Source: Muribaculaceae bacterium (GTDB lineage: Bacteria; Bacteroidota; Bacteroidia; Bacteroidales; Muribaculaceae). From it: a stretch of 43,015 nt of DNA. Below are positions 1 through 8,622 of this stretch, piece by piece. A program made the translations under genes and the position numbers. The DNA lies in assembly GCA_003979155.1 (NCBI GenBank), contig RYWL01000008.1, forward strand, positions 1 through 43,015. The letters run 5' to 3'. The notes below the pieces were generated by a model. The model was given only the letters and a program-made list of their open reading frames with translations. It did no database searches and had not been told where the DNA came from. Numbering within the stretch: position 1 is the first letter of the stretch; the number at the start of each line of letters is the position of its first letter.

Positions 1-131
1 TCTATTTCCTGAAGGTTTTCAATTACTTCGAGAGGGGCGCCCGAGCGCATTGCATAATCAATCAGTTCGTCTTTTGTAGCGGGCCAGGGGGCGTCTTCAA
101 GTTTTGATGCGAGTTCAAGTGTCCAATACAT
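1..131 (-). CDS. DUF2795-like small protein, 3' part outside window
   Basis: The reading frame starts at an ATG at 131 and stays open to the window edge, giving 43 residues. It begins MYWTLELASKLEDAPWPATK and contains DELIDYAMRSGAPLEVIENL. This resembles DUF2795, a small domain of about 70 residues of unknown function found in Bacteroidetes and actinobacteria. A good Bacteroidales promoter lies just upstream, so the gene is probably transcribed on its own from inside the end of the adenosyltransferase gene. The C-terminus is missing only because the window ends. No function can be given. Confidence 0.75.
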   Translation of the reverse strand, partial: MYWTLELASKLEDAPWPATKDELIDYAMRSGAPLEVIENLQEI

Positions 132-155
132 AGTGTCTGTCTTTTTTAAAGTGCG

Positions 156-186
156 CAAAGATAGTTATTTTCTTGTAATCAACAAT
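156..186 (-). promoter_or_regulatory. Bacteroidales-type promoter for the DUF2795 gene
   Basis: On the minus strand a TATCTTTG box (156-163) matches the TAnnTTTG -7 consensus of the Bacteroidetes primary sigma factor. An ATTG (183-186) lies 19 bp upstream as a partial -33 element. The box is 25 bp before the ATG at 131. The -33 element lies within the last codons of the upstream gene. Confidence 0.55.
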
Positions 187-736
187 TCTTCTGCCAAAAT
201 ATTTCTTCTTTTGCGTTTTTTATGTTGATTGCCCGGCTCAGAATGAAGAGGTAATCGCTCAGGCGGTTGACATAGCGCAGGATTGCGGGGTCGACTTCGG
301 TGGTCTTTGCGAGGTCGAGAATGCGGCGCTCAGCCCGGCGCATCACAGTCCGGGAGATGTTTGCTCTTGCTGCGTCGGGATGTCCGCCAGGCAGAATGAA
401 GCGGTTGTGACGGGGCAGTTTTTCATCGAGCGAGTCAATATCGGCTTCGAGGTCGGCGATTGCCTGCTGAGGAAAAGGAGCCGGCTGCCACTGTGATGAC
501 TCTTCTGTGGCGAGGGCGCTCCCGATGTCGAACATATGATTCATGGCGCGGCGCAGTGTTGTGTGTGCGGCTTGCGGAATAGCATCGGAAGCGTCGAGCA
601 GACCGAGCCACGAGTTTGCCTCGTCGATAGTGCCGTATGCTTCGAGCCGAGGGCTGTTTTTGGGTACACGTGTGCCTCCGACGAGCGATGTGGTGCCGCT
701 GTCGCCTGTACGTGTGTAAACTGAGCTTTTGGGCAT
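179..736 (-). CDS. pduO: Cob(I)yrinic acid a,c-diamide adenosyltransferase, PduO type
   Basis: This 185-residue protein transfers the 5'-deoxyadenosyl group of ATP to reduced cob(I)alamin, making coenzyme B12 in the cytoplasm. The N-terminal VYTRTGDSGTTSLVGG (about residues 6-21) is the ATP-binding signature of PduO-type enzymes. The C-terminal helical part carries SRTVMRRAERRILDLA and a conserved RYVNRLSDYLFILSRAIN segment. The length matches the single-domain family. The ATG at 736 is clear. The gene lies downstream of an outer-membrane receptor and lipoprotein pair but is separated from it by a likely terminator, so a shared job in cobalamin uptake is possible but not shown. I see no cobalamin riboswitch upstream. 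The symbol is the family name; 'MMAB-like' would be equivalent. Confidence 0.9.
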   Translation of the reverse strand: MPKSSVYTRTGDSGTTSLVGGTRVPKNSPRLEAYGTIDEANSWLGLLDASDAIPQAAHTTLRRAMNHMFDIGSALATEESSQWQPAPFPQQAIADLEADIDSLDEKLPRHNRFILPGGHPDAARANISRTVMRRAERRILDLAKTTEVDPAILRYVNRLSDYLFILSRAINIKNAKEEIFWQKNC

Positions 737-780
737 AGTCCGGTGATGTTAGGTTTGTTGTGTGTTTAACGTAAGGTATA

Positions 781-795
781 CTGCAATTGTTGCAG
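781..795. repeat. Short inverted repeat upstream of the adenosyltransferase gene
   Basis: CTGCAA and TTGCAG form a perfect 6-bp inverted repeat with a 3-bp spacer, 45 bp upstream of the adenosyltransferase ATG. The nearest -7-like sequence on the minus strand (TACCTTAC, just downstream) is poor. The repeat could be a regulator half-site pair or chance. Confidence 0.25.
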
Positions 796-850
796 AGAGT
801 TCTAAAAGATTTTGCTGCGCCGTGGAGGTGACCGGAATGAATCTGCTGTC

Positions 851-891
851 AAACAAAGCGTGCCGCTGTCCGGAGTTGGGCGGCGGCACGC
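851..891 (-). terminator. Rho-independent terminator after the OB-fold lipoprotein gene
   Basis: GCGTGCCGC (858-866) pairs with GCGGCACGC (883-891) in a perfect 9-bp GC-rich stem. On the minus strand it is followed by TTTGTTT (857-851). It sits 25 bp after the stop of the lipoprotein gene and separates it from the adenosyltransferase gene. Confidence 0.7.
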
Positions 892-915
892 GTGTGTCGG
901 GGTAGGGCAGGGGGC

Positions 916-3018
916 TTATTTACCGGTGCCGTTTTCCCACCATGTGCAGCTTACGGGTTCAAATTTGCCGGGGCCGACAACTTTGAATACAGCCACGTAG
1001 GCATTGGTGCTTGCTCCGTCGTAAGCGCTGAAGTTGATTGTGTAGAGCACGTCGAGGCCTTCGAGCGGTTTTGCGTCGGCATGGAGAGTGGCGAGTGCGC
1101 CGGGCATTACCTCTTCCATGAAGCGGTGTTTTTCGAGCTCGACGATTTCGCTATCGGTCATGCCTTCGTAACCTGCGGCATACTGTGCGAGAGCTGCTGT
1201 TGGACGGAGGTCCACATTGCCCTGGAATGCCGAAGTACCGGAGTAGTACTCGTTGTTGCCATACGAAGAGACATAGAATTTACCGCTCTTGATGTCGGTG
1301 TCGCCCATGGGCTTGCAGATATTCTCAAATACCCAGTTTACGCACGCCTGGAAGTAAGTTGTGCTCAAGGGCTGGCTCTTGCCTGCCGGGAGTGTGATTG
1401 TTACGTTGGGGTCGAACAGCCACTTGCCGCCGGTCATGACAAACTGGTCGGTCTGGGTTGAGGTGAAGTTGTATGCCGACCATACCGAGCCGTCGTAGCG
1501 GTATGCGTTGCATTCGGTGGTTGATGTGCCCGAAGCATATTTTGTCCAGATTACATATTTGATGTCGCCTTCGGCTGCGTAGGGCAGTTTCACTTTGAGC
1601 CATGTCGACAGATAGGGCTCGGCCTCGCTGAGGTTGGGGTATCTCTGACCCATTGCAGTGTAGTCGGCGGGCTGAACAATCATAAAGTCGCTGTTTGCGT
1701 TCCAGCGGTTGTTTTCATATGTGTAAACAGCATATTCTGTTTCAACAGGCACGTAGGGCGATGCTTTGGCACGAGATGCTTTGGCAGGAGCGGGGAAGCA
1801 TGGTACGCCGTCGACCGCTGTGACTACGAAGTTGCAGTAGCGGCTGCTGGCAACGGCGATGAAGTAGCCTTCGATTGTCTGTTCGGTGTCGGCTTTGAAC
1901 AGCGCGAGCTGGCTGTCGGTGAACTGATATACGCTGCCCTGAGCTTTAGAGGCTCCGTCGATTATAAGGTTGATGTTGCGCACTTTGTCGGGATTTTCCT
2001 TGTCCATGCTGAACTTTGTGGTGCCGGTGAGCTTACCGTAGACTGCCGTTTCGTCGGTGGTGCGTGTGATAGCAACATCAAGTTCGGCGGCTGTGAACAC
2101 CTTGGGTTCTGGATATGCAACAGCTTGTTCGCCAATGGCTTCAACTGTAGCCGACGAACCTGTTACCTGAAGGCCTTTGTTGTAAGCGCCGATTTCGCCG
2201 GTTATTTTCAGCTGCTGGCCCATGGCTACGTTTGCGATATCGAACGAGCTGCCCATGTATACAAGTATTGAGCCGCTGTTATCTGTAATAATGTAGCCCT
2301 GATTGCATATGCCGGTAACAACACCGTTGATAGTCACGTTGTCGCCTTTTTGAACTGTGCCAATGACATCCGACGGTGTGAATGTCGGTTCTTCGGTCGA
2401 GCCTCCGTTGCTGCCGAACACGGGTTCCTGTGTGGCAATGTTATAAGTCACCACAGCGACTTCTCCGTCGGCAGGCGAAAGCTCGGCGCTGATGTAAGCC
2501 GGAAGATAGCTTGCAGCCGGTTTCGAGGGCGCGAATGCGTTGATATAGTTTTCTTCCGACTCCCATACTTTTGTCTGATAGAAGTCGTCGGTCACGGTCA
2601 GAGTCTGAGCGTTTGCGGCGGCTTTGTAGAGGACGGGTTCGTCGGTGGCGACGTTATAAGTCAGCTTTATCGACGATCCGTTTGTGAGAGTGAAGTAGGG
2701 GAAGTTGCTGTCGCTGAATAAAGCCGGAGCATATGTCGAAGCCGGAGCCTCGGCGCTGAAACGCTTGAGTGTGCCTACTTCCTTGAGGGCAGCGGCGCCG
2801 TTTTCGCCGGCGATAGCCACGTTTGCCGACAGCCCTGCAATAATGCTGTAGTCATTATTGGTGAGGGTGTATTCGATAGTCTGTACTTGCTGTACGGGCT
2901 GGTCGTTTTTTTCGTCCCAGCCGTCTAATTCTTTGTTCCAGGCGTTTTCGTCGCAAGCTGTCGCTGCGCAGGCCAGCGAAAGGGCGAGCAGGGCGTGGAG
3001 ATATGTTTTTGCTTTCAT
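916..3018 (-). CDS. Surface lipoprotein with OB-fold domain, partner of the TonB-dependent receptor
   Basis: A 700-residue predicted lipoprotein. I take the ATG at 3018; an in-frame TTG at 3027 is a weaker choice. The signal peptide MKAKTYLHALLALSLACAATAC ends at a lipobox Cys22, followed by Asp/Glu/Asn residues typical of surface export in Bacteroidetes. Around residues 211-293 a segment of the form 'GDNVTINGVVTGICNQGYII' then 'DNSGSILVYMG' looks like the OB-fold domain of DUF5689/DUF6359-type extracellular proteins. Before it, two short similar stretches (TYNVATDEPVLYK and TYNIATQEPVFGS) suggest a duplicated N-terminal module. The C-terminal 250 residues are rich in aromatic residues and I do not recognise them. 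The gene follows the TonB-dependent receptor by 32 bp, so the two are probably one operon and this protein probably helps capture its ligand, as SusD does elsewhere. It is not a SusD homologue as far as I can see. The ligand is unknown. Confidence 0.75.
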   Translation of the reverse strand: MKAKTYLHALLALSLACAATACDENAWNKELDGWDEKNDQPVQQVQTIEYTLTNNDYSIIAGLSANVAIAGENGAAALKEVGTLKRFSAEAPASTYAPALFSDSNFPYFTLTNGSSIKLTYNVATDEPVLYKAAANAQTLTVTDDFYQTKVWESEENYINAFAPSKPAASYLPAYISAELSPADGEVAVVTYNIATQEPVFGSNGGSTEEPTFTPSDVIGTVQKGDNVTINGVVTGICNQGYIITDNSGSILVYMGSSFDIANVAMGQQLKITGEIGAYNKGLQVTGSSATVEAIGEQAVAYPEPKVFTAAELDVAITRTTDETAVYGKLTGTTKFSMDKENPDKVRNINLIIDGASKAQGSVYQFTDSQLALFKADTEQTIEGYFIAVASSRYCNFVVTAVDGVPCFPAPAKASRAKASPYVPVETEYAVYTYENNRWNANSDFMIVQPADYTAMGQRYPNLSEAEPYLSTWLKVKLPYAAEGDIKYVIWTKYASGTSTTECNAYRYDGSVWSAYNFTSTQTDQFVMTGGKWLFDPNVTITLPAGKSQPLSTTYFQACVNWVFENICKPMGDTDIKSGKFYVSSYGNNEYYSGTSAFQGNVDLRPTAALAQYAAGYEGMTDSEIVELEKHRFMEEVMPGALATLHADAKPLEGLDVLYTINFSAYDGASTNAYVAVFKVVGPGKFEPVSCTWWENGTGK

Positions 3019-3050
3019 AGTTTTCAAATTATCTTTTGTTGGGCTTGCGT

Positions 3051-5774
3051 TTAGAAGTTGATTCGCAGTTTCATGGCGTAGGTACGTCCGAAGTTGTAGA
3101 ATACGCCATAGAGGTTTTCATTGTCCCAGGTAGCGCGTCCGGCGCTGTTCGACCATGCATCTACAACGTAGTAGTAGTTGAAGAGGTTGTGGATGTTGCC
3201 CGAAAGAGTGGCCTGAATGCCGCCGATATCGAAACGGTACGAAGCGTTTACGTCGAACTGGTTGCCCCAGGGAATACGCCAGGGTTCAGCTATATTTATA
3301 ACTGTGTTGGCGCTGGGAGCGCTTACCGAGTAGTCGGAGTAGTTGTTTGCAGCAACCTTCCAGTCAACGCCTACGCGCCAGCCTTTGAAGGGTCGGAATG
3401 TAGCGCCGATAGCGGCTGTGGTCTGTGCCGAGCCACCAACTTTTATGCCTTTCTGGTTGAGGACACCCCATGCGTGGTCTTCGGCAAGAACACCGCTGGC
3501 GATGGTGCCGTTTAGAGCTTTGGTAAGGGGCTGTCCGAGCTGGTTGTAGAAGTAACCTTTGGCATTGCTGTCCCACACGTAGTTGCCTACAGAGAGCATA
3601 CCGGTGATTTCAACCCAGTTGGCGGGAACGAATGTGCAGTTGAATTCAATACCCATGTGACGGGCATCTACGCCGGTGAGGTTCATTGCATAGCGGTCGC
3701 CTGCGTGTTCGCCCTGCTCGATTGTGCCGCCTCTTACCATTGTCTTGTCGAGCCATTTGGTATAGTAAGCGTTCACTGTGGCCGAGAACATGCGGCTGCG
3801 GAAGTTGTAGCCGGCTTCGACTGAGAATACTTTTTCATTCACGGGGTCGGGGTTTGTGGCGTTTGATGTAGCCTGCTGCAGGAAGACACCGTTTGCAAAG
3901 AAGGGCGCACGGCTTATGTAGCCCACGTTGGCAAACACGTTGTTGTGACGGTCGATGTTATAGTTTGCGCCGAATTTGGCAGTTCCGCCGATAAAGCTGT
4001 ACCAGGGAGTTGTGCCGTGTTCTTTGTCGTAGTAGAATTTGTCTTCGCGTTTATAAGCAGTATTGCTCAGTGAGCCGCTTGCAACGAGTGTGAGGGCTTT
4101 ATTGAGCATCGAGTATTCTCCCTGCAGATAAACGCCTTCCTGCTGTGTGTAGCCGGTATAGTGACGGTATACATAGTCGCCTACACCGAGTTTTTCATAT
4201 TTCCATGCGGGGTCGGCGGCAGCGGCGTTGTTGGCTGCTTTCACGTTTTTACGCGAGCTGTCGTCCATGTAGTATTCGCCGTCGTATAGGTCAATGATTT
4301 TGTTGTCGTGAAAACCTACATAGTAACGTAGGTCGATACCGGCGAGAATGTTGAGGGTTTTGTCGAAGAAGCTGTTCTGATATGTCGACACAAGGCCATA
4401 CCAGTTGTGCGAGTTGTTGCTTTGGCTCATTACCATGTTAGAGCCGGTTTCGCTGGCCATATTCATTTCCTGAATTGCAGCATAGTCAAATGTTCCGTCG
4501 GGGCAGCGGAAGAGAGTGTTGGGCGTGCCGTTTGAGGCGCCATACCAGCTCGAGTTGCTGTAGCTGCCACGGCCCTGGCCGGAGTAGCCGCCGCCGCTTG
4601 CGAGAGATACATATGCCGTTGTAGAGAGGCTCGATTTGTTGTCAATCTGCCAGATGTGGGCAAGCGAAATCTGAGGTTTGTGATAGGTGTTGCGGTTCGA
4701 CGAGCGCACTTTGCCGTGACGGTCGTAACCGAAAGTAGCGTTATACTTGTAGGGGCTTTCGCTACCCATCCACTCTTTGGCGTATTTCTGATAGTTGAGA
4801 ATCGAAAGACCGTCTTTGTTGCCGCGTTTATTGTGAACCTGCGGTGCGCCAAATGCGGTGAGTGACAGCTGATGCTTGTCGTTGATACGCTTAGAAATGT
4901 TGGCGAAGTAGGAGTACGCTACGTAGTCGGTGCCCTGAATGTAGCCGTCGCTCCATTTCTTAGAGCCGAGAACAGTCACTGCCCAACCATTTTTCATAAG
5001 ACCGGTAGAAAGCTTTATGCCATAGTTGTTGGTATTGTCGTTGCCCATGCCATACCATACGGAGCCGCCTTTCTCGGCATCGAGGGTCTGTGTGGTGATG
5101 TTGATTGTGCCACCGATTGAAGGAGCTGAGAGAACTGCGGCGCCGAGGCCGCGCTGGGTCTGGATGTTGGATGCTACGTCGCCAAGCGATGCCCAGTTGC
5201 TCCAATATACCCAGCCGCCTTCCATGTCGTTTACAGGAATACCGTTTACAAGAACTGCCACGTTGGCGCTCTGGAAGCCGCGCATATTGATTTTTGCATC
5301 GCCGAAGCCGCCGCCGTCTTTGGTAGCCCATACACCAGGAGTGGTGTTGAGAATTTCGGGAAGTTCCTGAGTGCCGAGTTTGAGGTCTATCTCAGCTTTG
5401 TTAATCTGAGAAACCGCCACGGGAGTCTGACGTGTGCGGGCCAGTGATTGTGTTACAACGACGTCGTTGAGAACTTCGGTCGATGTCTCGAGGGTGATTT
5501 TGCCCATGTCGGCTTTTGCCGGCACAGTGGCGCTTTTGCAGCCTACGTAGCTGAAGGTGAGCGTACGAGTGCCGTCGGGTACGCTGACTGTGAAGTTTCC
5601 GTCGTAGTCGGTGGTGCCGACAGCCTTGTTGGCCGAGATGACGATGCTGGCACCTATGATAGGTTCGCCTTCTTCGTCAACTACCGTTCCTTTACATGTA
5701 AACATGCCTGCGGCTGCGAACACGATTGTCTGTGTCAGCCATAGCATGAAGATAACCGATAAGAGTCGTCTCAT
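3051..5774 (-). CDS. TonB-dependent outer-membrane receptor with carboxypeptidase-like N-terminal domain
   Basis: A 907-residue outer-membrane transporter driven by TonB-ExbBD. Residues 1-22 are a signal peptide. Residues 26-100 are a CarboxypepD_reg-like beta-sandwich (GTVVDEEGEPIIGASIVI, then TTDYDGNFTV). The plug domain follows (about 105-230), with INMRGFQSANVAVLVNGIPV and GGTINITTQTL as typical plug motifs. The remaining 670 residues are the beta-barrel, ending in an aromatic terminal strand, MKLRINF, as required for barrel assembly. The final Phe is canonical. The downstream gene is a lipoprotein rather than SusD, so this is not a standard polysaccharide utilisation locus. The substrate cannot be read from the sequence; a metal complex, cofactor, nucleic-acid or peptide substrate are all possible. 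A strong promoter lies about 65 bp upstream. Confidence 0.93.
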   Translation of the reverse strand: MRRLLSVIFMLWLTQTIVFAAAGMFTCKGTVVDEEGEPIIGASIVISANKAVGTTDYDGNFTVSVPDGTRTLTFSYVGCKSATVPAKADMGKITLETSTEVLNDVVVTQSLARTRQTPVAVSQINKAEIDLKLGTQELPEILNTTPGVWATKDGGGFGDAKINMRGFQSANVAVLVNGIPVNDMEGGWVYWSNWASLGDVASNIQTQRGLGAAVLSAPSIGGTINITTQTLDAEKGGSVWYGMGNDNTNNYGIKLSTGLMKNGWAVTVLGSKKWSDGYIQGTDYVAYSYFANISKRINDKHQLSLTAFGAPQVHNKRGNKDGLSILNYQKYAKEWMGSESPYKYNATFGYDRHGKVRSSNRNTYHKPQISLAHIWQIDNKSSLSTTAYVSLASGGGYSGQGRGSYSNSSWYGASNGTPNTLFRCPDGTFDYAAIQEMNMASETGSNMVMSQSNNSHNWYGLVSTYQNSFFDKTLNILAGIDLRYYVGFHDNKIIDLYDGEYYMDDSSRKNVKAANNAAAADPAWKYEKLGVGDYVYRHYTGYTQQEGVYLQGEYSMLNKALTLVASGSLSNTAYKREDKFYYDKEHGTTPWYSFIGGTAKFGANYNIDRHNNVFANVGYISRAPFFANGVFLQQATSNATNPDPVNEKVFSVEAGYNFRSRMFSATVNAYYTKWLDKTMVRGGTIEQGEHAGDRYAMNLTGVDARHMGIEFNCTFVPANWVEITGMLSVGNYVWDSNAKGYFYNQLGQPLTKALNGTIASGVLAEDHAWGVLNQKGIKVGGSAQTTAAIGATFRPFKGWRVGVDWKVAANNYSDYSVSAPSANTVINIAEPWRIPWGNQFDVNASYRFDIGGIQATLSGNIHNLFNYYYVVDAWSNSAGRATWDNENLYGVFYNFGRTYAMKLRINF

Positions 5775-5840
5775 TGCGATAGATTAATGTGAATATTATT
5801 GGTGTTTAAATGGTTTTGTCGACACTGAGTTTTATATGCG

Positions 5841-5872
5841 CAAAGGTAACATTTTTTTTTTATATTTACAAA
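5841..5872 (-). promoter_or_regulatory. Strong Bacteroidales promoter for the receptor operon
   Basis: On the minus strand, TTTG (5869-5872) and TACCTTTG (5841-5848) are separated by exactly 20 bp of A/T-rich sequence. Both match the Bacteroidetes -33/-7 consensus perfectly. The predicted transcript has a leader of roughly 60 nt before the receptor ATG at 5774. Confidence 0.8.
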
Positions 5873-6259
5873 TTTTTAAAATTGCACACAAGGGAATTTT
5901 TATATGCTTCTCCCCAACACTTTTCTTCTGTTTTTCTTTCTTGCTCGGCGGTCGGTGGGGTAGGGTAGTGTGGATTGTGCCATTATTTTAGCTTTCGAGA
6001 AGCCGTTTTTTCTACCTCCTGATCGAGCCTTCCGCAGATTTTAAAACCTCAAGCGGTCTATGCCGGGTGTAATGGTGCTGTAAAATAGAGTGATAGCATT
6101 AAAATGCCATGTTCTTTTTGCTGGACGTTCTGAAGTTGAGTGTGAAACGATATCCCTCTCTGCCACTCTGAAGAGATAGTCTTTGCGCTCTGCAGGCGCA
6201 TTTTCTTGCCAATATGTTAAGTTTCAGTCGGACGCGCGATGCAGATTGTAAAAATTTTG
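5873..6259. other. Long intergenic region without recognised gene
   Basis: About 390 bp between the divergent receptor promoter and the ybeY -7 box. No reading frame of convincing length or composition lies here. I see no tRNA or riboswitch fold. A small GCAT/ATGC hairpin occurs near 6093-6105. The stretch has mixed base composition rather than the A/T richness of a plain promoter, so an unrecognised small RNA or decayed sequence is possible. Confidence 0.4.
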
Positions 6260-6267
6260 TACCTTTG
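6260..6267 (+). promoter_or_regulatory. -7 box upstream of ybeY
   Basis: TACCTTTG matches TAnnTTTG. No TTTG is found about 20 bp upstream, so the promoter is incomplete by consensus. The ATG at 6286 follows the box by 18 bp, which predicts a very short leader of about ten nucleotides. Confidence 0.5.
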
Positions 6268-6285
6268 TAAGTTAATTTACAGAAT

Positions 6286-6720
6286 ATGACGCCCGCTTTT
6301 CAATGGTTAGTCTCGGGTGTTGAACTCCCGAGCCTTGATTATCAGCAACTTGAGCAATGGATTGCTCGGGTTGCCAGTGCTCTTAGCCGCCAGGTGCACT
6401 CTCTGAACTATATATTCTGCAGCGATGATAAGATTTTGAGTGTCAACCGCGAATTCCTTCAGCACGACTATTATACCGATGTCATTACTTTCGATAATTG
6501 TATGGGAATGATGTTGCGCGGCGATATTTTTATTTCGCTTGATACAGTGCGCAGCAATGCCGTGCTTGTCGGCACTGACTACGACACCGAATTACGCCGC
6601 GTGATTATTCACGGTGTGCTGCATCTTTGCGGAATCAACGACAAAGGCCCGGGCGAACGCAAGATTATGGAGCGTCACGAAAACGATGCACTTGCTGTGC
6701 TCGCTTCGATGTGCCATTGA
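6286..6720 (+). CDS. ybeY: Endoribonuclease YbeY (16S rRNA maturation)
   Basis: A 144-residue metal-dependent RNase involved in 16S rRNA 3' maturation and ribosome quality control. The sequence shows SVNREFLQHDYYTDVITFD, the conserved region before the active site, then GDIFISLDTV and the zinc motif HGVLHLCGINDK (109-120). His109 and His113 are the first two ligands. The third ligand, His in the E. coli-type H-x3-H-x5-H motif, is Asp119 here. My recollection is that Bacteroidetes YbeY proteins usually have a GYKDK-type sequence at this place, so this may be normal for the phylum. The gene is 18 bp ahead of mnmG and is probably cotranscribed with it. Confidence 0.93.
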   Translation: MTPAFQWLVSGVELPSLDYQQLEQWIARVASALSRQVHSLNYIFCSDDKILSVNREFLQHDYYTDVITFDNCMGMMLRGDIFISLDTVRSNAVLVGTDYDTELRRVIIHGVLHLCGINDKGPGERKIMERHENDALAVLASMCH

Positions 6721-6738
6721 TTTATTTTTTGTTGCAAT

Positions 6739-8619
6739 ATGAATTTTGATTTCGATGTGATAGTTGTGGGTGCCGGTCACGCCGGATGTGAGGCGGCTCA
6801 TGCCTCTGCCCGGATAGGAGCCAGAACTCTGCTTGTCACCATGGATTTGAACAAAATTGCGCAGATGAGCTGCAATCCGGCCGTGGGCGGTATCGCCAAA
6901 GGTCAGATTGTTCGCGAAATTGATGCATTGGGTGGTATGATGGGTATTGTCACCGACCGCACAGCCATTCAGTTCCGCATGCTCAACCGTAGCAAAGGAC
7001 CTGCCATGTGGAGCCCGCGAGCCCAGGCCGACCGCAATAAGTTCTCGGCTCTATGGCGAGAAATTCTGGAGAATACTTCGGGCCTTTCGATGTGGCAGGA
7101 TAACGTCGACCGTCTTCTATTTGACGAAGACGGAAAGCTCGCCGGAGTGCACACGCTTCACGGCGCTTCATTCAGAGCGCGTCAGGTTGTGCTTACTAAT
7201 GGCACGTTTCTCAATGGTCTCATGCATATAGGGCGTGTTTCATTTGAAGGCGGACGCATTTCAGAGCCCCCGTCGCACGGCCTCACTGAGCAGTTGCGCG
7301 AGCTGGGTTTCGTTGCCGACCGTATGAAGACCGGTACCCCGGTGCGCATCGACGGACGCACAGTCGACTTCAGTCTATCGACACCTCAGCCCGGCGACGA
7401 TGTCAATCATCTCTTCTCATATCTTCCGGGTGTGTGTTCAGCGCTCCGTCAGCGCGAGTGTCACATAGTGTATACCAACCCCGAAACCTGCGAGGTGCTT
7501 CGCCGTGGCCTGCCCGATTCACCGCTTTATAACGGTCAGATTCAGAGTATCGGCCCACGTTACTGCCCCTCGATAGAGACAAAAATTGTCACTTTTGCCG
7601 ACAAAACAGAGCATCAGCTCTTCCTTGAGCCCGAGGGCGAGAATACGACAGAGTATTATCTCAATGGTTTCTCCTCGTCCATGCCCATGGATATTCAGAT
7701 TGAAGCCTTGTCGACTGTGCCCGCCCTGCGCGATGCTCAGCTCTTCCGTCCGGGCTACGCCATAGAATACGACTTCTTCGACCCCACTCAGCTCATTGCT
7801 ACTCTCGAGACAAAACTCGTGCCCGGCCTTTACTTCGCCGGACAGATTAACGGCACGACCGGTTATGAGGAAGCTGCCGGACAGGGCCTTGTTGCCGGAG
7901 CCAATGCCGCACTCCGCGCACTCGGCCGTGAGCAGTTCACCCTCGGTCGCGAGCAGGCATATATCGGTGTTCTTATCGACGACCTCATCAACAAAGGTGT
8001 CGACGAGCCATATAGAATGTTTACTTCGCGTGCTGAATATCGCATTCTTCTCCGCCAGGACGATGCGGATATGCGTCTTACTCCCATTGGCCATCGTATC
8101 GGCCTTGCATCAGACGAGCGCTATGAACTCATGTGCAGAAAAAAGGAGCTCCGCGACGAACTCATTGCCTTGTGCGACCGTCTCACCGTACGTCAGAGCG
8201 ATGTGGCCGAGCTGCTCGAATCTGTAGGTACAACGCCGCTGCGACAAGGAACTAAGCTGCGCGAACTTGTGCAGCGTCCCCAACTTACCATACGCCTGCT
8301 CGCCGGATGTCTGCCTGAACTGAGTGCGGTGCTCAACTCATTCCCTGTCGAGCGGCGCGACGAAATAGTCGAGGCTGCCGAAATCCTTATTAAATACGAC
8401 GGATATATTGCGCGTGAGCGTCTTGTGGCGCAAAAGCTCCTCCGCCTCGAGTCGCTCCTCTTGCCCGACAATATCGATTATGACTCGCTCAAATCAATAT
8501 CTACCGAAGGCCGGCAGAAACTGAAACGACACATGCCGGCTTCTATCGGAGCGGCCTCGCGCATTCCAGGTATTTCGCCCTCCGATGTCAATATTCTGCT
8601 TCTGCTGATGAATAGATAA
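6739..8619 (+). CDS. mnmG: tRNA uridine-5-carboxymethylaminomethyl modification enzyme MnmG
   Basis: The 626-residue FAD-dependent subunit of the MnmE-MnmG complex, which builds the cmnm5 group at U34 of certain tRNAs. The N-terminal VIVVGAGHAGCEAA (about 8-21) is the dinucleotide-binding Rossmann motif. It is followed by the family signatures MSCNPAVGGIAKGQIVREID and FRMLNRSKGPAMWSPRAQAD. Further on are GLYFAGQINGTTGYEEAAGQ and the tRNA-binding helical C-terminal domain starting near SRAEYRILLRQDDADMRL. Length and all signatures are normal. The gene starts at 6739 and ends four bases before the parS-like palindrome. In many bacteria mnmG (gidA) lies near the replication origin together with parAB; no parA or parB gene is seen here. 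Confidence 0.97.
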   Translation: MNFDFDVIVVGAGHAGCEAAHASARIGARTLLVTMDLNKIAQMSCNPAVGGIAKGQIVREIDALGGMMGIVTDRTAIQFRMLNRSKGPAMWSPRAQADRNKFSALWREILENTSGLSMWQDNVDRLLFDEDGKLAGVHTLHGASFRARQVVLTNGTFLNGLMHIGRVSFEGGRISEPPSHGLTEQLRELGFVADRMKTGTPVRIDGRTVDFSLSTPQPGDDVNHLFSYLPGVCSALRQRECHIVYTNPETCEVLRRGLPDSPLYNGQIQSIGPRYCPSIETKIVTFADKTEHQLFLEPEGENTTEYYLNGFSSSMPMDIQIEALSTVPALRDAQLFRPGYAIEYDFFDPTQLIATLETKLVPGLYFAGQINGTTGYEEAAGQGLVAGANAALRALGREQFTLGREQAYIGVLIDDLINKGVDEPYRMFTSRAEYRILLRQDDADMRLTPIGHRIGLASDERYELMCRKKELRDELIALCDRLTVRQSDVAELLESVGTTPLRQGTKLRELVQRPQLTIRLLAGCLPELSAVLNSFPVERRDEIVEAAEILIKYDGYIARERLVAQKLLRLESLLLPDNIDYDSLKSISTEGRQKLKRHMPASIGAASRIPGISPSDVNILLLLMNR

Positions 8620-8622
8620 CGA

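Noticed and set aside
737-850. Cobalamin riboswitch upstream of the adenosyltransferase gene
   Set aside because: The region is too short and I see none of the conserved B12-box sequence.
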